Below are positions 1-9,753 of a stretch of 64,000 nt of DNA, piece after piece; within the stretch, counting starts at the first letter, position 1, and each line of letters begins with the position of its first letter. The position numbers and the translations under genes were made by a program. The notes beneath the pieces are model-generated. The model saw nothing but the letters and a program-made list of their open reading frames with translations. It was not told the origin of the DNA and did not search any database. Origin of the DNA: JADJNW01 sp964517145 (GTDB lineage Bacteria; Bacteroidota; Bacteroidia; Chitinophagales; Saprospiraceae); NCBI GenBank assembly GCA_964517145.1, contig CAZFBN010000005.1:17351-81350 (forward strand), given 5' to 3'.

Positions 1-1
1 G

Positions 2-3000
2 AATCAGTTCTTTTTGAATGAATTGGTGGACATGCCGATTCTGGGTACGCCAACTTACAGAGACAGCTTGCCGCCTGTGCGTTTGAGCGGTTTCTCTGGT
101 TTGTGGTTTGATGAAGAAGAATCTACGGAAACGTCTTACACATTCTACACCATTCCAGACCGGGGTCCAAATGACGAGCCAACCGCTCCTGCCAATGCAA
201 CGCCAACGCCGACGAACGATTTGCGCCCTTACAAATTGCCAAACTACCAGGGTAGAATTGCAAAATTCACCTTGAACATCGAAACGGGCGAAGTGACTTT
301 GGACGAGCAAATTTTGCTCACGCGCAAAGACGGCGTGACGCCAATTACAGGCAAAGGCAACATCCCTGGTTATGACGAAGTGCCGGTGACTTACGCGCAC
401 GGTACAGGCGGAACCATCCTCTCCGTTGATTTTGAAAATGCAGCGGCTGTTTTGAGTCCTTTTACCACTTTTAGCGCGGCAAGTACAAATAACTGGACAC
501 GCAACACCTTCGGTGGCGATGCTTTCGCAGAAATGAACGGCTTTGGCGCAGATGTCGCCAGCGACGACTGGTTGATTTCACCACGCATTGATTTGACAGA
601 TTATACCAATGCTTTCTTGTCTTTCAATTCGATCAAAGGCTTTGACGGCGGCAGTTTGGAAGTATTGGTTTCTACCAATTACAGCGGAACAGGCAATCCT
701 TCGGCTGCAACCTGGACGAATATTACTTCCCAAGCGACGCTTTCCGCAGGCAGCAACGTGGATACACCTTCTGGCAATATTGACATCACTGCTCTTATTT
801 CTGATTCGACTTACGTGGCTTTCCGCTACTTGTCAACCGGTACAGTAGCAGGCACGGCTTCTCGCTGGCGCATTGACGATGTGAAAGTGACTAGCACCGC
901 AGGCGGTCCTTTTGCAAGCGTGGATTACACGAGCAATACCGGTGTACAATTCAATGAATTGGAATACGACGCGTATGGTGGTGATTTTGAAGGAATTATC
1001 AAAGATAAGGATGGCAACTTCTGGGCTTGCGACGAAACCCGTCCTGCCATTTACAAGTTCCAGCCAAATGGTACATTGATCGAGCGTTACGTGCCACAAG
1101 GAACTTCCTTATTGGGTACAACGCCTCAAGCGCCAGGCTTCTACGGTGCAGAAACACTGCCTGCTGTGTATAGCAAGCGCCGTGCAAATCGCGGTTTTGA
1201 AGCTATTGCTTACGATTCTGATAACAATATTATTTATGCCTTTATTCAATCTCCGATTGAAGCGCCGGGCACTTCTGTGAGAAATGCCACCGACGTCATT
1301 CGCATTTTAGGTATTGATGCAGCAACGGGTAATCCGGTAGCAGAATACGTTTATTTGCTGGAAAGCAACACCGGCGCACGTTTCACGCTGGATCGCGTGG
1401 ACAAAATTGGTGATGCCGTGTATGTTGGCAATGGTCAATTCCTGGTATTAGAAAGAGATTCCAGCTTGCCAGGACAACCGACTGGTAAGAAATATGTTTA
1501 CCGAATTAACTTGACCGGCGCAACCAATGTACTCGTCAATCCATTAGCTACTAACAATGGCGCTGGCGCAACTTTAGAATCTACAGGCTCCGATGGATTA
1601 AAAGCGGCTGGTATTCAAGCAGTTCACAAAACGAAAGTATTGAATTTGCCTTCCATTGGCTACCTGCCAGGTGACAAACCAGAGGGTATCATGGCATTGC
1701 CAAATGGTAACATCGCTGTTATCAACGACAACGACTTCGGTCTGGCGGGTGCCGGTGTTTCGGATGCTTCGGTACTTGGAATTATTGAATTCTGCAATAA
1801 CAATAGCCTCGACGCAAGCAACACCGCAGCTGATATTGACATCAGAAACTGGCCAGTGCTGGGTATTTACAATCCAGACGCAACGGACGCTGTGACAATC
1901 AATGGCATGAACTATATCGTAACTGCCAACGAAGGGGATACCAGAGATTACGATACATTCTCTGAAGAAACCAGAGTGGGTAGTTTAAATCTTGATCCAA
2001 CTGCCTACCCAAATGCAGCAGAATTGCAGCCAAATACCAATTTAGGTCGTCTGTTATCTTCCGATGTGGACGGCGACTTCGACGGCGATGGCGACGTGGA
2101 TCAGATTTATTCTTACGGCGCTCGTTCCTTTAGCATTTGGGATCAATACGGCAACTTGGTGTACGACAGTGGCAATGAATTTGAGCGCTTGATTGCTGAA
2201 ATTGATCCTGACCACTTCAACAGCACCAACACTGACAACGACTCTCGCAAGAATCGCAGTGATGACAAAGGTCCGGAGCCAGAAGCAATCGAAATCGTTC
2301 AGCGTGGCGACACCGTATTGGCTTTGATTGGCTTAGAAAGACAAGGTGGTGTCATGATTTACAACATTACCGATCCGACTGCGCCTTACTTTGTAAACTA
2401 TTTTAATAATAGAAACTTTGATGCCAACGCAGAAACGCCAGAAGCTGGTGATTTGGGTGTGGAAAGCATCGTGTATATCTCGGCAGAAGATTCTCCAACT
2501 GGCAGTCCGCTGATCGTAACGCCAAATGAAATCAGCGGTACGGTGACGATCTGGGGTGCTCAGTTTGAAGCGGATGGCTTTACGCTGCGTATCATTCACA
2601 ACAACGACGGCGAATCTAAACTCGAACCGGAACTCGTAGGCGGTCGCCTCATCGGTGGTGCTGCGCCGTTCAAAACAGTGGTGGACTCCTTGAAAATGGA
2701 AGACCTGCCATTCATCACGCTCTCTTCTGGTGACAATTTCCTTGCAGGCATTGCTTTCAATGCGAGCTTGAACCGCGCTCCTGGCTTGCCTTATTACGAT
2801 GCGATTGTACTCGATTCTATCGGGTATGATGCCATTGCAATCGGTAACCACGACTTCGACTTCGGTCCAGATGTATTACAAAAAATGATTACCGATTTCA
2901 AAGCAACCACGCCGCCTTATTTGAGCGCAAACCTTGATTTCACGGGCGAACCAGGCTTACAAGCATTGTTTGATGCAGGTAGAATTGCCAAGCGCACCGT

Positions 3001-4504
3001 AGTGGATGTAGATGGTCAGAAAATTGGTGTCATTGGTTTGATTTATCCGCAGGTAAACACCATTACTACCTTGCGCAATGTGAAAGTAGATACCGCAATT
3101 GTTTCGATTGCGCAGCAGCAAATTGATGAATTGATTGACGAAGGCGTGAACAAAATCGTCCTGATTACGCATTTGCAGTCTATCAATAATGAACTCGATT
3201 TGATTAAAAACCTGACTGATGTTGATTTAGTTATTGCGGGCGGTGGCGACGAATTATTGACAAACAATCCTGAGAAGAATGAATTGCCAGGTATTACTCA
3301 ATTTGGCGAATATCCGCTGGTTGTAAAAGATGCGGAGGAAAAGGATGTTTACGTAGTAACAACGCCCGGCGAATACCGCTATGTAGGTAATTTGCAAATC
3401 AAATTTGATGAAAAAGGTAGAGTGGATGCTATTGAAAAGGAAAGTGATGTTATTTTGGTGGCAAATGTAGCGCCAGACTCCGGTTTGCAGGCATCTGTAG
3501 TGGATTCTGTAAGAATCTATGCTGCTAATTTGGATCGCAACGTCATTGCCCGCACCGAAGTGCCGCTCGATGGTACACGCGCCAACATTCGCACCCGCGA
3601 AACCAACGAAGGTAACCTGGTAGCTGATGCCTTCCTGTGGCTGGGTAAGCGCGAAGCGGCTGGTTTGAACCTGCCTGCAAATGCTCGTTTAATTGGTGTA
3701 CAAAACGGTGGCGGTATCCGCAACGACGAAATCATTCCTGCCAATAGCAATATTACCGAGAAGAAGACTTTTGACATTCTGCCGTTTGATAACAAAGTGG
3801 TGATTACAAACGTAATTACTCCGGCACAGCTCAAAACGATCATGGAACACTCCGTTTCTAATGTAGTGAATGTGGACGGTCGCTTCCTACAAATTGCTGG
3901 TTTTGAGATCATTTGGGATACGGCTGGTGTTGCTGAGCAAAACAGAATCTGGCGTATTCGCTTGGATGATGGCACGCCGATTGTACAAAACTACCAGGTG
4001 GTAGCCGGCGCACCGAATGTTTACATCGTAACCAACAACTTCACTGCCGACGGCGGCGACGGTTTCACGACGCTTGCAACGGTTGGAACGCGCGCCATCA
4101 TTGGTGCGTCTTACCAGCGCGCTTTGTACGAGTACCTCATTGACGGTGTCAACGGTGTTGTGACAGCTGCGGATTACCCAGTCGGCGGCGAGGGCAGAAT
4201 TCGCAAGTTGAAGGATGTAAACACTTCGGTGGACAACTTCGATTTGAGCGAGTACAACTTCGTAGCTGGTCCGAATCCATTCAAGGAAAGCTGTACGGTT
4301 TCTTACAATTTGAACACGAGCAGCAATGTGGTAATTCGTTTGACGGATGTGTTAGGACGTGAAATCAAGACTTTGATTGCTGAGAATCAAGCAGCTGGTC
4401 AACACAATTTCACGATGAACGGACGCAATCTGGCTGCCGGTTTGTACTATATTACCGTGCAAATTGATGGTAAAACTGCGTCAATGCCAATTGTAAAACA
4501 GTAA
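2..4504 (+). CDS. Secreted esterase-like phytase / 5'-nucleotidase-type protein with T9SS sorting domain (5' partial)
   Basis: The reading frame is open to the left edge, so the true start and signal peptide lie outside the window. Counting residues from the TTG at 14, the order is: an esterase-like phytase propeller region, interrupted at about 135-300 by a choice-of-anchor J type beta domain (WLISPRIDLT, WRIDDVKVTS); a choice-of-anchor I type propeller at about 560-860 (PEGIMALPNGNIAVIND); a calcineurin-like/5'-nucleotidase catalytic domain at about 865-1150 (SSGDNFLAG, AIGNHDFDFG); the 5'-nucleotidase C-terminal domain at about 1170-1390 (NEGNLVADAF, NGGGIRNDE); and a type A T9SS sorting domain (GPNPF, LAAGLYYITV). 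It is probably exported and anchored at the cell surface, acting on extracellular nucleotides or other phosphoesters. The usual DxH and GHxH metal motifs read NNDGES and AGGGDEL, so activity is uncertain. Confidence 0.85.
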   Translation, partial: NQFFLNELVDMPILGTPTYRDSLPPVRLSGFSGLWFDEEESTETSYTFYTIPDRGPNDEPTAPANATPTPTNDLRPYKLPNYQGRIAKFTLNIETGEVTLDEQILLTRKDGVTPITGKGNIPGYDEVPVTYAHGTGGTILSVDFENAAAVLSPFTTFSAASTNNWTRNTFGGDAFAEMNGFGADVASDDWLISPRIDLTDYTNAFLSFNSIKGFDGGSLEVLVSTNYSGTGNPSAATWTNITSQATLSAGSNVDTPSGNIDITALISDSTYVAFRYLSTGTVAGTASRWRIDDVKVTSTAGGPFASVDYTSNTGVQFNELEYDAYGGDFEGIIKDKDGNFWACDETRPAIYKFQPNGTLIERYVPQGTSLLGTTPQAPGFYGAETLPAVYSKRRANRGFEAIAYDSDNNIIYAFIQSPIEAPGTSVRNATDVIRILGIDAATGNPVAEYVYLLESNTGARFTLDRVDKIGDAVYVGNGQFLVLERDSSLPGQPTGKKYVYRINLTGATNVLVNPLATNNGAGATLESTGSDGLKAAGIQAVHKTKVLNLPSIGYLPGDKPEGIMALPNGNIAVINDNDFGLAGAGVSDASVLGIIEFCNNNSLDASNTAADIDIRNWPVLGIYNPDATDAVTINGMNYIVTANEGDTRDYDTFSEETRVGSLNLDPTAYPNAAELQPNTNLGRLLSSDVDGDFDGDGDVDQIYSYGARSFSIWDQYGNLVYDSGNEFERLIAEIDPDHFNSTNTDNDSRKNRSDDKGPEPEAIEIVQRGDTVLALIGLERQGGVMIYNITDPTAPYFVNYFNNRNFDANAETPEAGDLGVESIVYISAEDSPTGSPLIVTPNEISGTVTIWGAQFEADGFTLRIIHNNDGESKLEPELVGGRLIGGAAPFKTVVDSLKMEDLPFITLSSGDNFLAGIAFNASLNRAPGLPYYDAIVLDSIGYDAIAIGNHDFDFGPDVLQKMITDFKATTPPYLSANLDFTGEPGLQALFDAGRIAKRTVVDVDGQKIGVIGLIYPQVNTITTLRNVKVDTAIVSIAQQQIDELIDEGVNKIVLITHLQSINNELDLIKNLTDVDLVIAGGGDELLTNNPEKNELPGITQFGEYPLVVKDAEEKDVYVVTTPGEYRYVGNLQIKFDEKGRVDAIEKESDVILVANVAPDSGLQASVVDSVRIYAANLDRNVIARTEVPLDGTRANIRTRETNEGNLVADAFLWLGKREAAGLNLPANARLIGVQNGGGIRNDEIIPANSNITEKKTFDILPFDNKVVITNVITPAQLKTIMEHSVSNVVNVDGRFLQIAGFEIIWDTAGVAEQNRIWRIRLDDGTPIVQNYQVVAGAPNVYIVTNNFTADGGDGFTTLATVGTRAIIGASYQRALYEYLIDGVNGVVTAADYPVGGEGRIRKLKDVNTSVDNFDLSEYNFVAGPNPFKESCTVSYNLNTSSNVVIRLTDVLGREIKTLIAENQAAGQHNFTMNGRNLAAGLYYITVQIDGKTASMPIVKQ

Positions 4505-4531
4505 TTCGAAAATAAATACCTATTTTCCGTG

Positions 4532-4566
4532 AGCAGTGTCGGTGTTTTACCGGCACTGCTTTTTTG
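4532..4566 (+). terminator. Intrinsic terminator after the T9SS nucleotidase-like gene
   Basis: AGCAGTG pairs with CACTGCT, an inner CGGT/ACCG extends the stem, and a run of six T follows. It lies 27 nt after the stop codon on the same strand. Confidence 0.85.
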
Positions 4567-4620
4567 TATATCAATTTTTTAAATTGAAATCCTATAACAG
4601 CAACCGTCTCCAAAAAAGGT

Positions 4621-4628
4621 TACATTTG
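4621..4628 (+). promoter_or_regulatory. Candidate Bacteroidota -7 element (TACATTTG)
   Basis: TACATTTG matches the TAnnTTTG consensus 22 nt before the start at 4651. No well-spaced TTG -33 element is visible, so support is moderate. Confidence 0.4.
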
Positions 4629-4650
4629 TATTATCAAAAACATAATTCCA

Positions 4651-5397
4651 ATGAAACCTGTATTCCAACTCCTGGCTTTAATGCTCCTGACTTTAGGGCT
4701 TTGCACCCTTCCTACCTCGACTGTTGAAGCACAATTACTCAAAAAAATCAAGCAGAAAGCAGAAGAAGTGCTTGGTAAAAAAGAGGAAGAGAAGACAACA
4801 GAAACGACTACTACGTCCAGCTCTACTGCAAATTCTGGCACAAAAGGCAAAAAGCTGACGCCACCTGACGTAAAACTGCACATTGGCGACGCTAAGACGG
4901 CTACGAACGAGCAGCGTTTTGCAGATGCAAAATTTAACATTCAACAAGCGCTGGCGGGCGTTGAGTTGGAAATCGGCTACGCTATTCTGGAATCACTGCC
5001 ACAAACCGTCAATGGTATGAATTACCAGCCCGATGAGGATCAGGTGACGAGCACTGGCGTTGGCTTCGTGGGCTTGGTGATTGGTCGCGCTTATGAGGGT
5101 AGCAAAAAATCCATGGAAGCGGGCATAGTTAATAACTCAATGCTGGTGTCGGCTTATAGCATGGCGCTTTCAAATTCCAATTACAACAGCTCCGATCAAG
5201 AGCAAAAGCCCATCAGCCTGGACGGCAATCGCGGCGTGATTAAGTACAACGACGGTGATTATGAATTAGGCATTCCCCTTGGACAAAACTCAGTTTTTAC
5301 TTTGCAATGCCGTGGCTTTGCCGATGAAAACGAAGTGATCAACGTTGCCAAACAATTCAAAGTGAATGACATCAAAAAACAATTAGGCGAGCAGTAA
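4651..5397 (+). CDS. Secreted protein of unknown function, paralog of the next gene
   Basis: The 248-residue protein begins with a clear signal peptide (MKPVFQLLALMLLTLG, cleavage probably after VEAQ). A charged linker rich in Lys, Glu and Thr follows (about 30-70), then a globular domain at about 85-245. That domain aligns by eye with most of the downstream protein: KFNIQQALAGVELEIGYAI against RFALQQSLNELYILIGEKI, and a shared pattern VGLVIGRAY / TGVYIDRTY, ending in GFADENEVINVAKQ / GFKDENQVLALAKQ. I do not recognise the family. The pair are tandem paralogs 45 nt apart and probably co-transcribed. A periplasmic or surface role is inferred from the signal peptide only. Confidence 0.75.
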   Translation: MKPVFQLLALMLLTLGLCTLPTSTVEAQLLKKIKQKAEEVLGKKEEEKTTETTTTSSSTANSGTKGKKLTPPDVKLHIGDAKTATNEQRFADAKFNIQQALAGVELEIGYAILESLPQTVNGMNYQPDEDQVTSTGVGFVGLVIGRAYEGSKKSMEAGIVNNSMLVSAYSMALSNSNYNSSDQEQKPISLDGNRGVIKYNDGDYELGIPLGQNSVFTLQCRGFADENEVINVAKQFKVNDIKKQLGEQ

Positions 5398-5399
5398 GG

Positions 5400-5438
5400 T
5401 AGATTTGAAATTTGAAATGTGGAATTTGAAAAATTAAA
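5400..5438. repeat. Word-like intergenic repeat (ATTTGAAATTTGAAATG type)
   Basis: The gap between the two paralogs consists of degenerate copies of ATTTGAAA/TGTGGAATTTGAAAA. The same wording appears at 10421-10440 (opposite orientation), 46830-46868 and 49509-49555. Confidence 0.6.
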
Positions 5439-5442
5439 AGAC

Positions 5443-6039
5443 ATGAAAAAAACATACCTTTCTATAATCATTCTTTTTATTGGTTTTCAGGCTTTTACAC
5501 AAAATAAAGTCAACGAGCACTTGGCGGAAGCCTCCACTAGTTATGCTGCAAAGGATTTGGAAGCGACCCGCTTTGCTTTGCAACAATCGCTGAATGAATT
5601 ATACATTCTGATCGGTGAAAAAATTCTGGCGGAGATGCCGGAAAAACTGGGCGATGCCGCCGCGCAAAAGAAAGAGGACGTTTACAACGGCTACGCACTT
5701 GGATTTACGGGGGTTTATATTGACCGTACTTACCAAAATGCCAAAGGTGACCAACGCATTGAAATCAACCTCATTAATGATTCGCCGTTACTGGCTGGTT
5801 TGAATACTTTTCTGACCAATCCCATTCTCAACATCGGTTCCGGGCGCAAAATGATAAAAATTGATGGGTACAAAAGCGCTTTGGAAAAAAGCGAAGGCGA
5901 GCCGCTCACGTTTACCCTGAGCACGCCATTCAACCAATCCTTAATCACAACCAAGTTCGAGGGTTTTAAAGATGAAAATCAAGTGTTGGCATTGGCGAAG
6001 CAAATTCCATTTGCCAAGATTATAGCAGTAGCGCAGTAG
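5443..6039 (+). CDS. Secreted protein of unknown function, second tandem paralog
   Basis: The ATG at 5443 is chosen over a GTG at 5419, because the upstream codons translate intergenic repeat DNA and the ATG begins a typical signal peptide (MKKTYLSIIILFIGFQAFTQ). The mature part is about 178 residues and matches the globular domain of the preceding gene but lacks its charged linker. Conserved points in the pair are an N-terminal helical QQ(A/S)L segment, a central (V/T)G(L/V) strand and a C-terminal GF.DEN motif. No catalytic motif is visible and the family is not recognised. A strong terminator follows immediately. Confidence 0.75.
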   Translation: MKKTYLSIIILFIGFQAFTQNKVNEHLAEASTSYAAKDLEATRFALQQSLNELYILIGEKILAEMPEKLGDAAAQKKEDVYNGYALGFTGVYIDRTYQNAKGDQRIEINLINDSPLLAGLNTFLTNPILNIGSGRKMIKIDGYKSALEKSEGEPLTFTLSTPFNQSLITTKFEGFKDENQVLALAKQIPFAKIIAVAQ

Positions 6040-6059
6040 ATTTTGAAGGAAATTAGAAA

Positions 6060-6095
6060 AACCTATAAGGTTTATACCAACCTTATAGGTTTTTT
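6060..6095. terminator. Terminator at a convergent gene end
   Basis: AACCTATAAGG and CCTTATAGGTT form a perfect 11-bp stem with a 9-nt loop and a following T run. It sits between the plus-strand secreted protein and the minus-strand aminotransferase, and may serve both. Confidence 0.85.
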
Positions 6096-6117
6096 CATGC
6101 AAATTCCCGCTTTTTAA

Positions 6118-7383
6118 TTAAACCTTCCCCAAATCCTTCAATGCCGCCACAAAAGCATCCAACTCCTTGGTCGTTGTGTAAACATTCGGCGTAATGCGGC
6201 AGCCGTGCACGCCCGCTCCGTCAATGGCGACCGTCCAGATGCGATACTTTTTTAACAGCGTTTCGGCAAGCACGCTCGGCTTTAGGTCCTTCACGCCTAC
6301 ATTGGCAATCGCGCAGGAACGGTGCGTTTCTTTGGGCGTATTCAAAACAATATGCGGCAAATCCCGAACCTGGCTTGTCCAATAATTTTGCAGATAACGG
6401 AGCCGCGCTTCCTTGCGCTCTGGACCGAGGCGGAGGTAGTATTCAATCGCATTGTTAATGGCTAAATCCGTGTGAACCGGATGTGTACCGGTGTGATTCA
6501 GGCGATAAATGTCGTCGTCCTTGCGCCCTTCCTCACCAAAAAGCTGCCAAATTTGTGGAATCTTCTCTTTTTTGACATACAACATCCCCGCACCCAGCGG
6601 CGTGCTGAGCCATTTATGCAAACTGCATCCGTAATAATCACAATCTAAATCCTTGACCGAGAACTGAATATGCGCAAACGCGTGGGCACCGTCCACCATC
6701 ACTTCCACGCCCTTGCTGTGCGCCATATCGCAAATTTTACGAATGGGAAGAATATGCCCTGTGATGTTAATCATGTGGCACACCATGAGCAGCTTGGTCT
6801 TTGGCGTGATGGCATTGGCATACAATTCGACAATTTCTTCGTCGGATTTTGGATGATTCGGAACGGATACTTTTTTCAAAACCACACCGTGCCTCTTTTC
6901 CACGAGTTTGAACATATCCTGCATCGCACCATAATCCTGAATGGCGTACACCGCCTCATCGCCCGCTTTCCAAGGGAAGCCGCCAATAATCGTATCGAGC
7001 GATTCGGTGGTGTTTCTAGTGATAATCAGTTCATCAGCGCCGCAACCTGCCAGCTCCGCGAGCCGCGCTGCCACGGCTTTTTTGTTGTCCCACTGCACGG
7101 TGCGCATATAATGCGAGCCTTGGTAGTTGACTTCCCGCACGTGATGAATGAAATTTTCCAGCGTTTCTTGCGGCGTGATGCAATAATAGCCGTTTTCCAG
7201 GTTAATATAATCCGGCTTTAGCCGATAGCCACTGCGAATTTGCATCCAAAACTCCTCGTTTTCAGCTATTTGTGCCGACGACAAATGCTGGACGGAATGT
7301 ACCAATTCATCGAGATTTTTAAAAATAAAGGGCATACCCAAACCAAAAATGGGCAGGTGTTGCAGAAAAGTGCGCTTATTCAT
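6118..7383 (-). CDS. Class V-fold PLP-dependent aminotransferase (isopenicillin N epimerase-like)
   Basis: The 421-residue protein belongs to the aminotransferase class V fold, in the group often annotated isopenicillin-N epimerase or cysteine desulfurase-like. Visible features are the cofactor-site TRNTTESLD (about 103-111), the aspartate before the Schiff-base strand (VMVDGAHAFAHI, about 225), and the PLP-binding lysine in CSLHKWLSTPLG (about 255). The N-terminus (NKRTFLQ followed by a hydrophobic stretch) resembles a weak Tat-type or lipid-free signal, as is common in this group, so the enzyme may be exported. The substrate cannot be read from the sequence. It is convergent with the paralog pair and is followed upstream by an independent pheS. 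Confidence 0.85.
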   Translation of the reverse strand: MNKRTFLQHLPIFGLGMPFIFKNLDELVHSVQHLSSAQIAENEEFWMQIRSGYRLKPDYINLENGYYCITPQETLENFIHHVREVNYQGSHYMRTVQWDNKKAVAARLAELAGCGADELIITRNTTESLDTIIGGFPWKAGDEAVYAIQDYGAMQDMFKLVEKRHGVVLKKVSVPNHPKSDEEIVELYANAITPKTKLLMVCHMINITGHILPIRKICDMAHSKGVEVMVDGAHAFAHIQFSVKDLDCDYYGCSLHKWLSTPLGAGMLYVKKEKIPQIWQLFGEEGRKDDDIYRLNHTGTHPVHTDLAINNAIEYYLRLGPERKEARLRYLQNYWTSQVRDLPHIVLNTPKETHRSCAIANVGVKDLKPSVLAETLLKKYRIWTVAIDGAGVHGCRITPNVYTTTKELDAFVAALKDLGKV

Positions 7384-7565
7384 GCGGTGTTCGTTTTGTT
7401 AAGTACGCCTGAAATTAAGAAAGTTTTCTTGCTTGCAAAAATGCTTTTTAATGATCGATTCGCACCTTTTATAAAATTTTAAACCGAAAGCTCACATACG
7501 CCTCGCACCCGAACCAGGATTTAAAACTTATTTTGTAAAATATTGAATATCAGAAGTTAAATCTT

Positions 7566-8606
7566 TTACATTGCCGATGTAAATTGCTTCAAAAACCGGA
7601 CATCATTTTCAAAGAAATAGCGAATATCACTAATATCGTACAAACGCAGTGCCTGCCGCTCGATGCCCATGCCAAAAGCAAAACCAGAATATTTTTCAGA
7701 GTCAATGCCACAGTTTTCGAGCACTTGCGGGTCCACCATGCCGCAGCCCATGATTTCCAGCCAGCCGGTACCTTTTGAAAGACGATAATTGCGCTCATTG
7801 TCCATACCGATCCACACGTCCATCTCGGCGCTTGGCTCAGTGAAAGGGAAAAACGAGGGGCGCAGGCGAATTTTGGGTGCACCAAACATCTCTTGGGCAA
7901 AGTATAGAAGTGTCTGCTTCATATCCGCAAAGGACACGCCTTCGTCAATGTACAAGCCTTCCACCTGATGAAATTGCGCATGCGAACGCGCCGAAATGGT
8001 CTCGTTGCGATACACCCGCCCCGGTGCGATGATGCGAATGGGCGGTTTTTGCGTCATCATCACGCGCGCCTGCACGGGCGAGGTGTGCGTGCGCAGGAGC
8101 CACTCGCTGGAATCTTTCACATAAAAAGTATCTTGCATGTCACGCGCGGGGTGGTCTTCTGGCGTGTTCATCGCGGTAAAATTATACCAGTCGGTTTCAA
8201 TTTCGGGTCCGTCGGCAACCACAAAACCAATGCGCTCAAAAATGTTGATGATGCGATTCAAAGTAATCGCAATCGGATGGCGCGAACCCAGTGGCAGCGG
8301 CTCTCCCGGCGCAGTCAAGTCGAGATACAAGGCATCCGCGCTCTCCGCAGCGGCTTCGAGTTGTTCTTTTAACGCGTTGAACTTTTCTTCCGCAGTTTCT
8401 TTCGCTTTATTGATAAGCTGACCAAATTCTTTTTTCTGCTCGTTGGGCACGGATTTGATTTCGCCCATGAGGGGTTTGATGATATTTTTGGTACCTAGGT
8501 AGCGGATGCGAAATTGCTCTAACTCCTCTACATTCAATGGATTAGATAATTCAATTTCTTTGATAATGTTATAAATTTGATCAAAAACCGCAACGGAAGT
8601 GTTCAT
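7566..8606 (-). CDS. pheS: Phenylalanine--tRNA ligase alpha subunit
   Basis: The 346-residue product has the N-terminal coiled coil of PheS (about 1-85) followed by the class II catalytic core. Motif 2 is visible as GRVYRNETISARSHAQFHQVEG, quoted here in part (RNETISARSHAQFHQVEG), and motif 3 as GFAFGMGIERQALRLYDISD. It charges tRNA-Phe together with PheT, which is not in this window. The start at 8606 (MNTSVAVFDQ) is preferred over an upstream in-frame codon at 8687, because the intervening 27 residues are not PheS-like. The separation of pheS and pheT is not unusual in Bacteroidota. Confidence 0.95.
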   Translation of the reverse strand: MNTSVAVFDQIYNIIKEIELSNPLNVEELEQFRIRYLGTKNIIKPLMGEIKSVPNEQKKEFGQLINKAKETAEEKFNALKEQLEAAAESADALYLDLTAPGEPLPLGSRHPIAITLNRIINIFERIGFVVADGPEIETDWYNFTAMNTPEDHPARDMQDTFYVKDSSEWLLRTHTSPVQARVMMTQKPPIRIIAPGRVYRNETISARSHAQFHQVEGLYIDEGVSFADMKQTLLYFAQEMFGAPKIRLRPSFFPFTEPSAEMDVWIGMDNERNYRLSKGTGWLEIMGCGMVDPQVLENCGIDSEKYSGFAFGMGIERQALRLYDISDIRYFFENDVRFLKQFTSAM

Positions 8607-8714
8607 ACAATGGAAGTATTTAGCTTTTACAAAGCCCCAAAAATAAGCTTTTTTAAAATACAAGCTTTGCCTTTTTACCGAAACCAATTCAACTGTTAAA
8701 ATAGTTCGCCTCGG

Positions 8715-9401
8715 TTAAATAAAGTTTCGGCTTTGAAATGCCGATTTGCGACGAGCGCCAAATCTGGTGCGATAATAAACCCCGGCAACCACCCCAAAAA
8801 CAAAGCCACCAATATGCGCCCACCATGCAACACCCTCCGATTGAGCCGTTTCTACATTCAAAGCAGCGGTACCGCTTGCCCATTGTTGCCAAATCCAAAA
8901 CCCGAGGAATAAGAATGCCGGTACGCGGAAGGTGAAAAGGAAAAATAGCATTTTGATACGCGATGCCGGAAACATGACCAAATATGCGCCCATGACTGCC
9001 GAGATAGCGCCGCTGGCACCCACTGTTGGCACCGGGCTATATACATTAAAATAAATATGCGCCGCATGCGCTGCCAAGCCGCCTAAAATATAAAATACAA
9101 AAAAACGCATATTGCCAATTACCGCCTCGATATTATCTGCAAATACCCAGAGAAACAGCATGTTACCAATCAAGTGCATCCAGCCACCATGCAAAAACAT
9201 ACTGGTGAAAAGTGTATATAAATCTTGCCCATTCACTGTTTCTACCGGAATAGAGCCATATTGTAAAATAAAGGCTTCCAATTGTGCAGGCGGCATATTC
9301 ACCTCCCAAAAAAACACAATCACATTGAGTGCTATGAAAAGATAGCTGACAAACGGGTAGTGACCGCCGCGCACCTGATCGTCGCCAATAGGAAAAAGCA
9401 T
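8715..9401 (-). CDS. Rhomboid-family intramembrane serine protease
   Basis: The 228-residue membrane protein has about six transmembrane segments and both catalytic signatures: the serine in VGASGAISAVMGAYL (GxSG) and the histidine in AWWAHIGGFVFGVVAG. The WMHLIGNMLFLWVF segment with its His and Asn is the typical rhomboid TM2. It cleaves single-pass membrane substrates in the inner membrane; the substrate is unknown. The gene lies upstream of pheS on the same strand with a 108-nt gap, so co-transcription is possible. The start MLFPIGDDQVRGG fits the usual short cytoplasmic N-terminus. Confidence 0.92.
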   Translation of the reverse strand: MLFPIGDDQVRGGHYPFVSYLFIALNVIVFFWEVNMPPAQLEAFILQYGSIPVETVNGQDLYTLFTSMFLHGGWMHLIGNMLFLWVFADNIEAVIGNMRFFVFYILGGLAAHAAHIYFNVYSPVPTVGASGAISAVMGAYLVMFPASRIKMLFFLFTFRVPAFLFLGFWIWQQWASGTAALNVETAQSEGVAWWAHIGGFVFGVVAGVYYRTRFGARRKSAFQSRNFI

Positions 9402-9753
9402 TTTCTTTAAGTTTGAAAGTTCAATAGTTCAATGGTTTAAAGCCAACGTCCTTAGTTCAAATTCATTTGCGTCTTTTGAACACTTGAATCGTAAAACTTT
9501 GAAACCAATATCCTTGTCAGCAATATAACGCAAGAAACTGGCAGGAGTAGAACCTTTTTCGATAAAAAATAAATTTTTCCATTTCGAGGGGTATCAAAAA
9601 CTCGACACAGAAGCTTGGTATTGCTTTTTAGCACACTACACAATTTTAACAAAATGAAATACCTTCGATTCATTTATTTTATAATATCTTGCAGGCTGTT
9701 TGAATTAATGTTGACGACCTAATTAATCACAATTTTAACCCCGACCATCATTT
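9402..9753. other. Intergenic region with repeat-like text, no gene seen
   Basis: The 352 bp separate the divergent rhomboid and deoC genes. The first 80 bp are degenerate TTGAAAGTTCAATAGTTCAA-type repeats. I see no convincing ORF, hairpin terminator or fully matched promoter here. Confidence 0.5.

Noticed and set aside
9452..9673. 73-codon minus-strand open frame between rhomboid and deoC
   Set aside because: It lies in repeat-like intergenic text, has no start context and no recognisable features.
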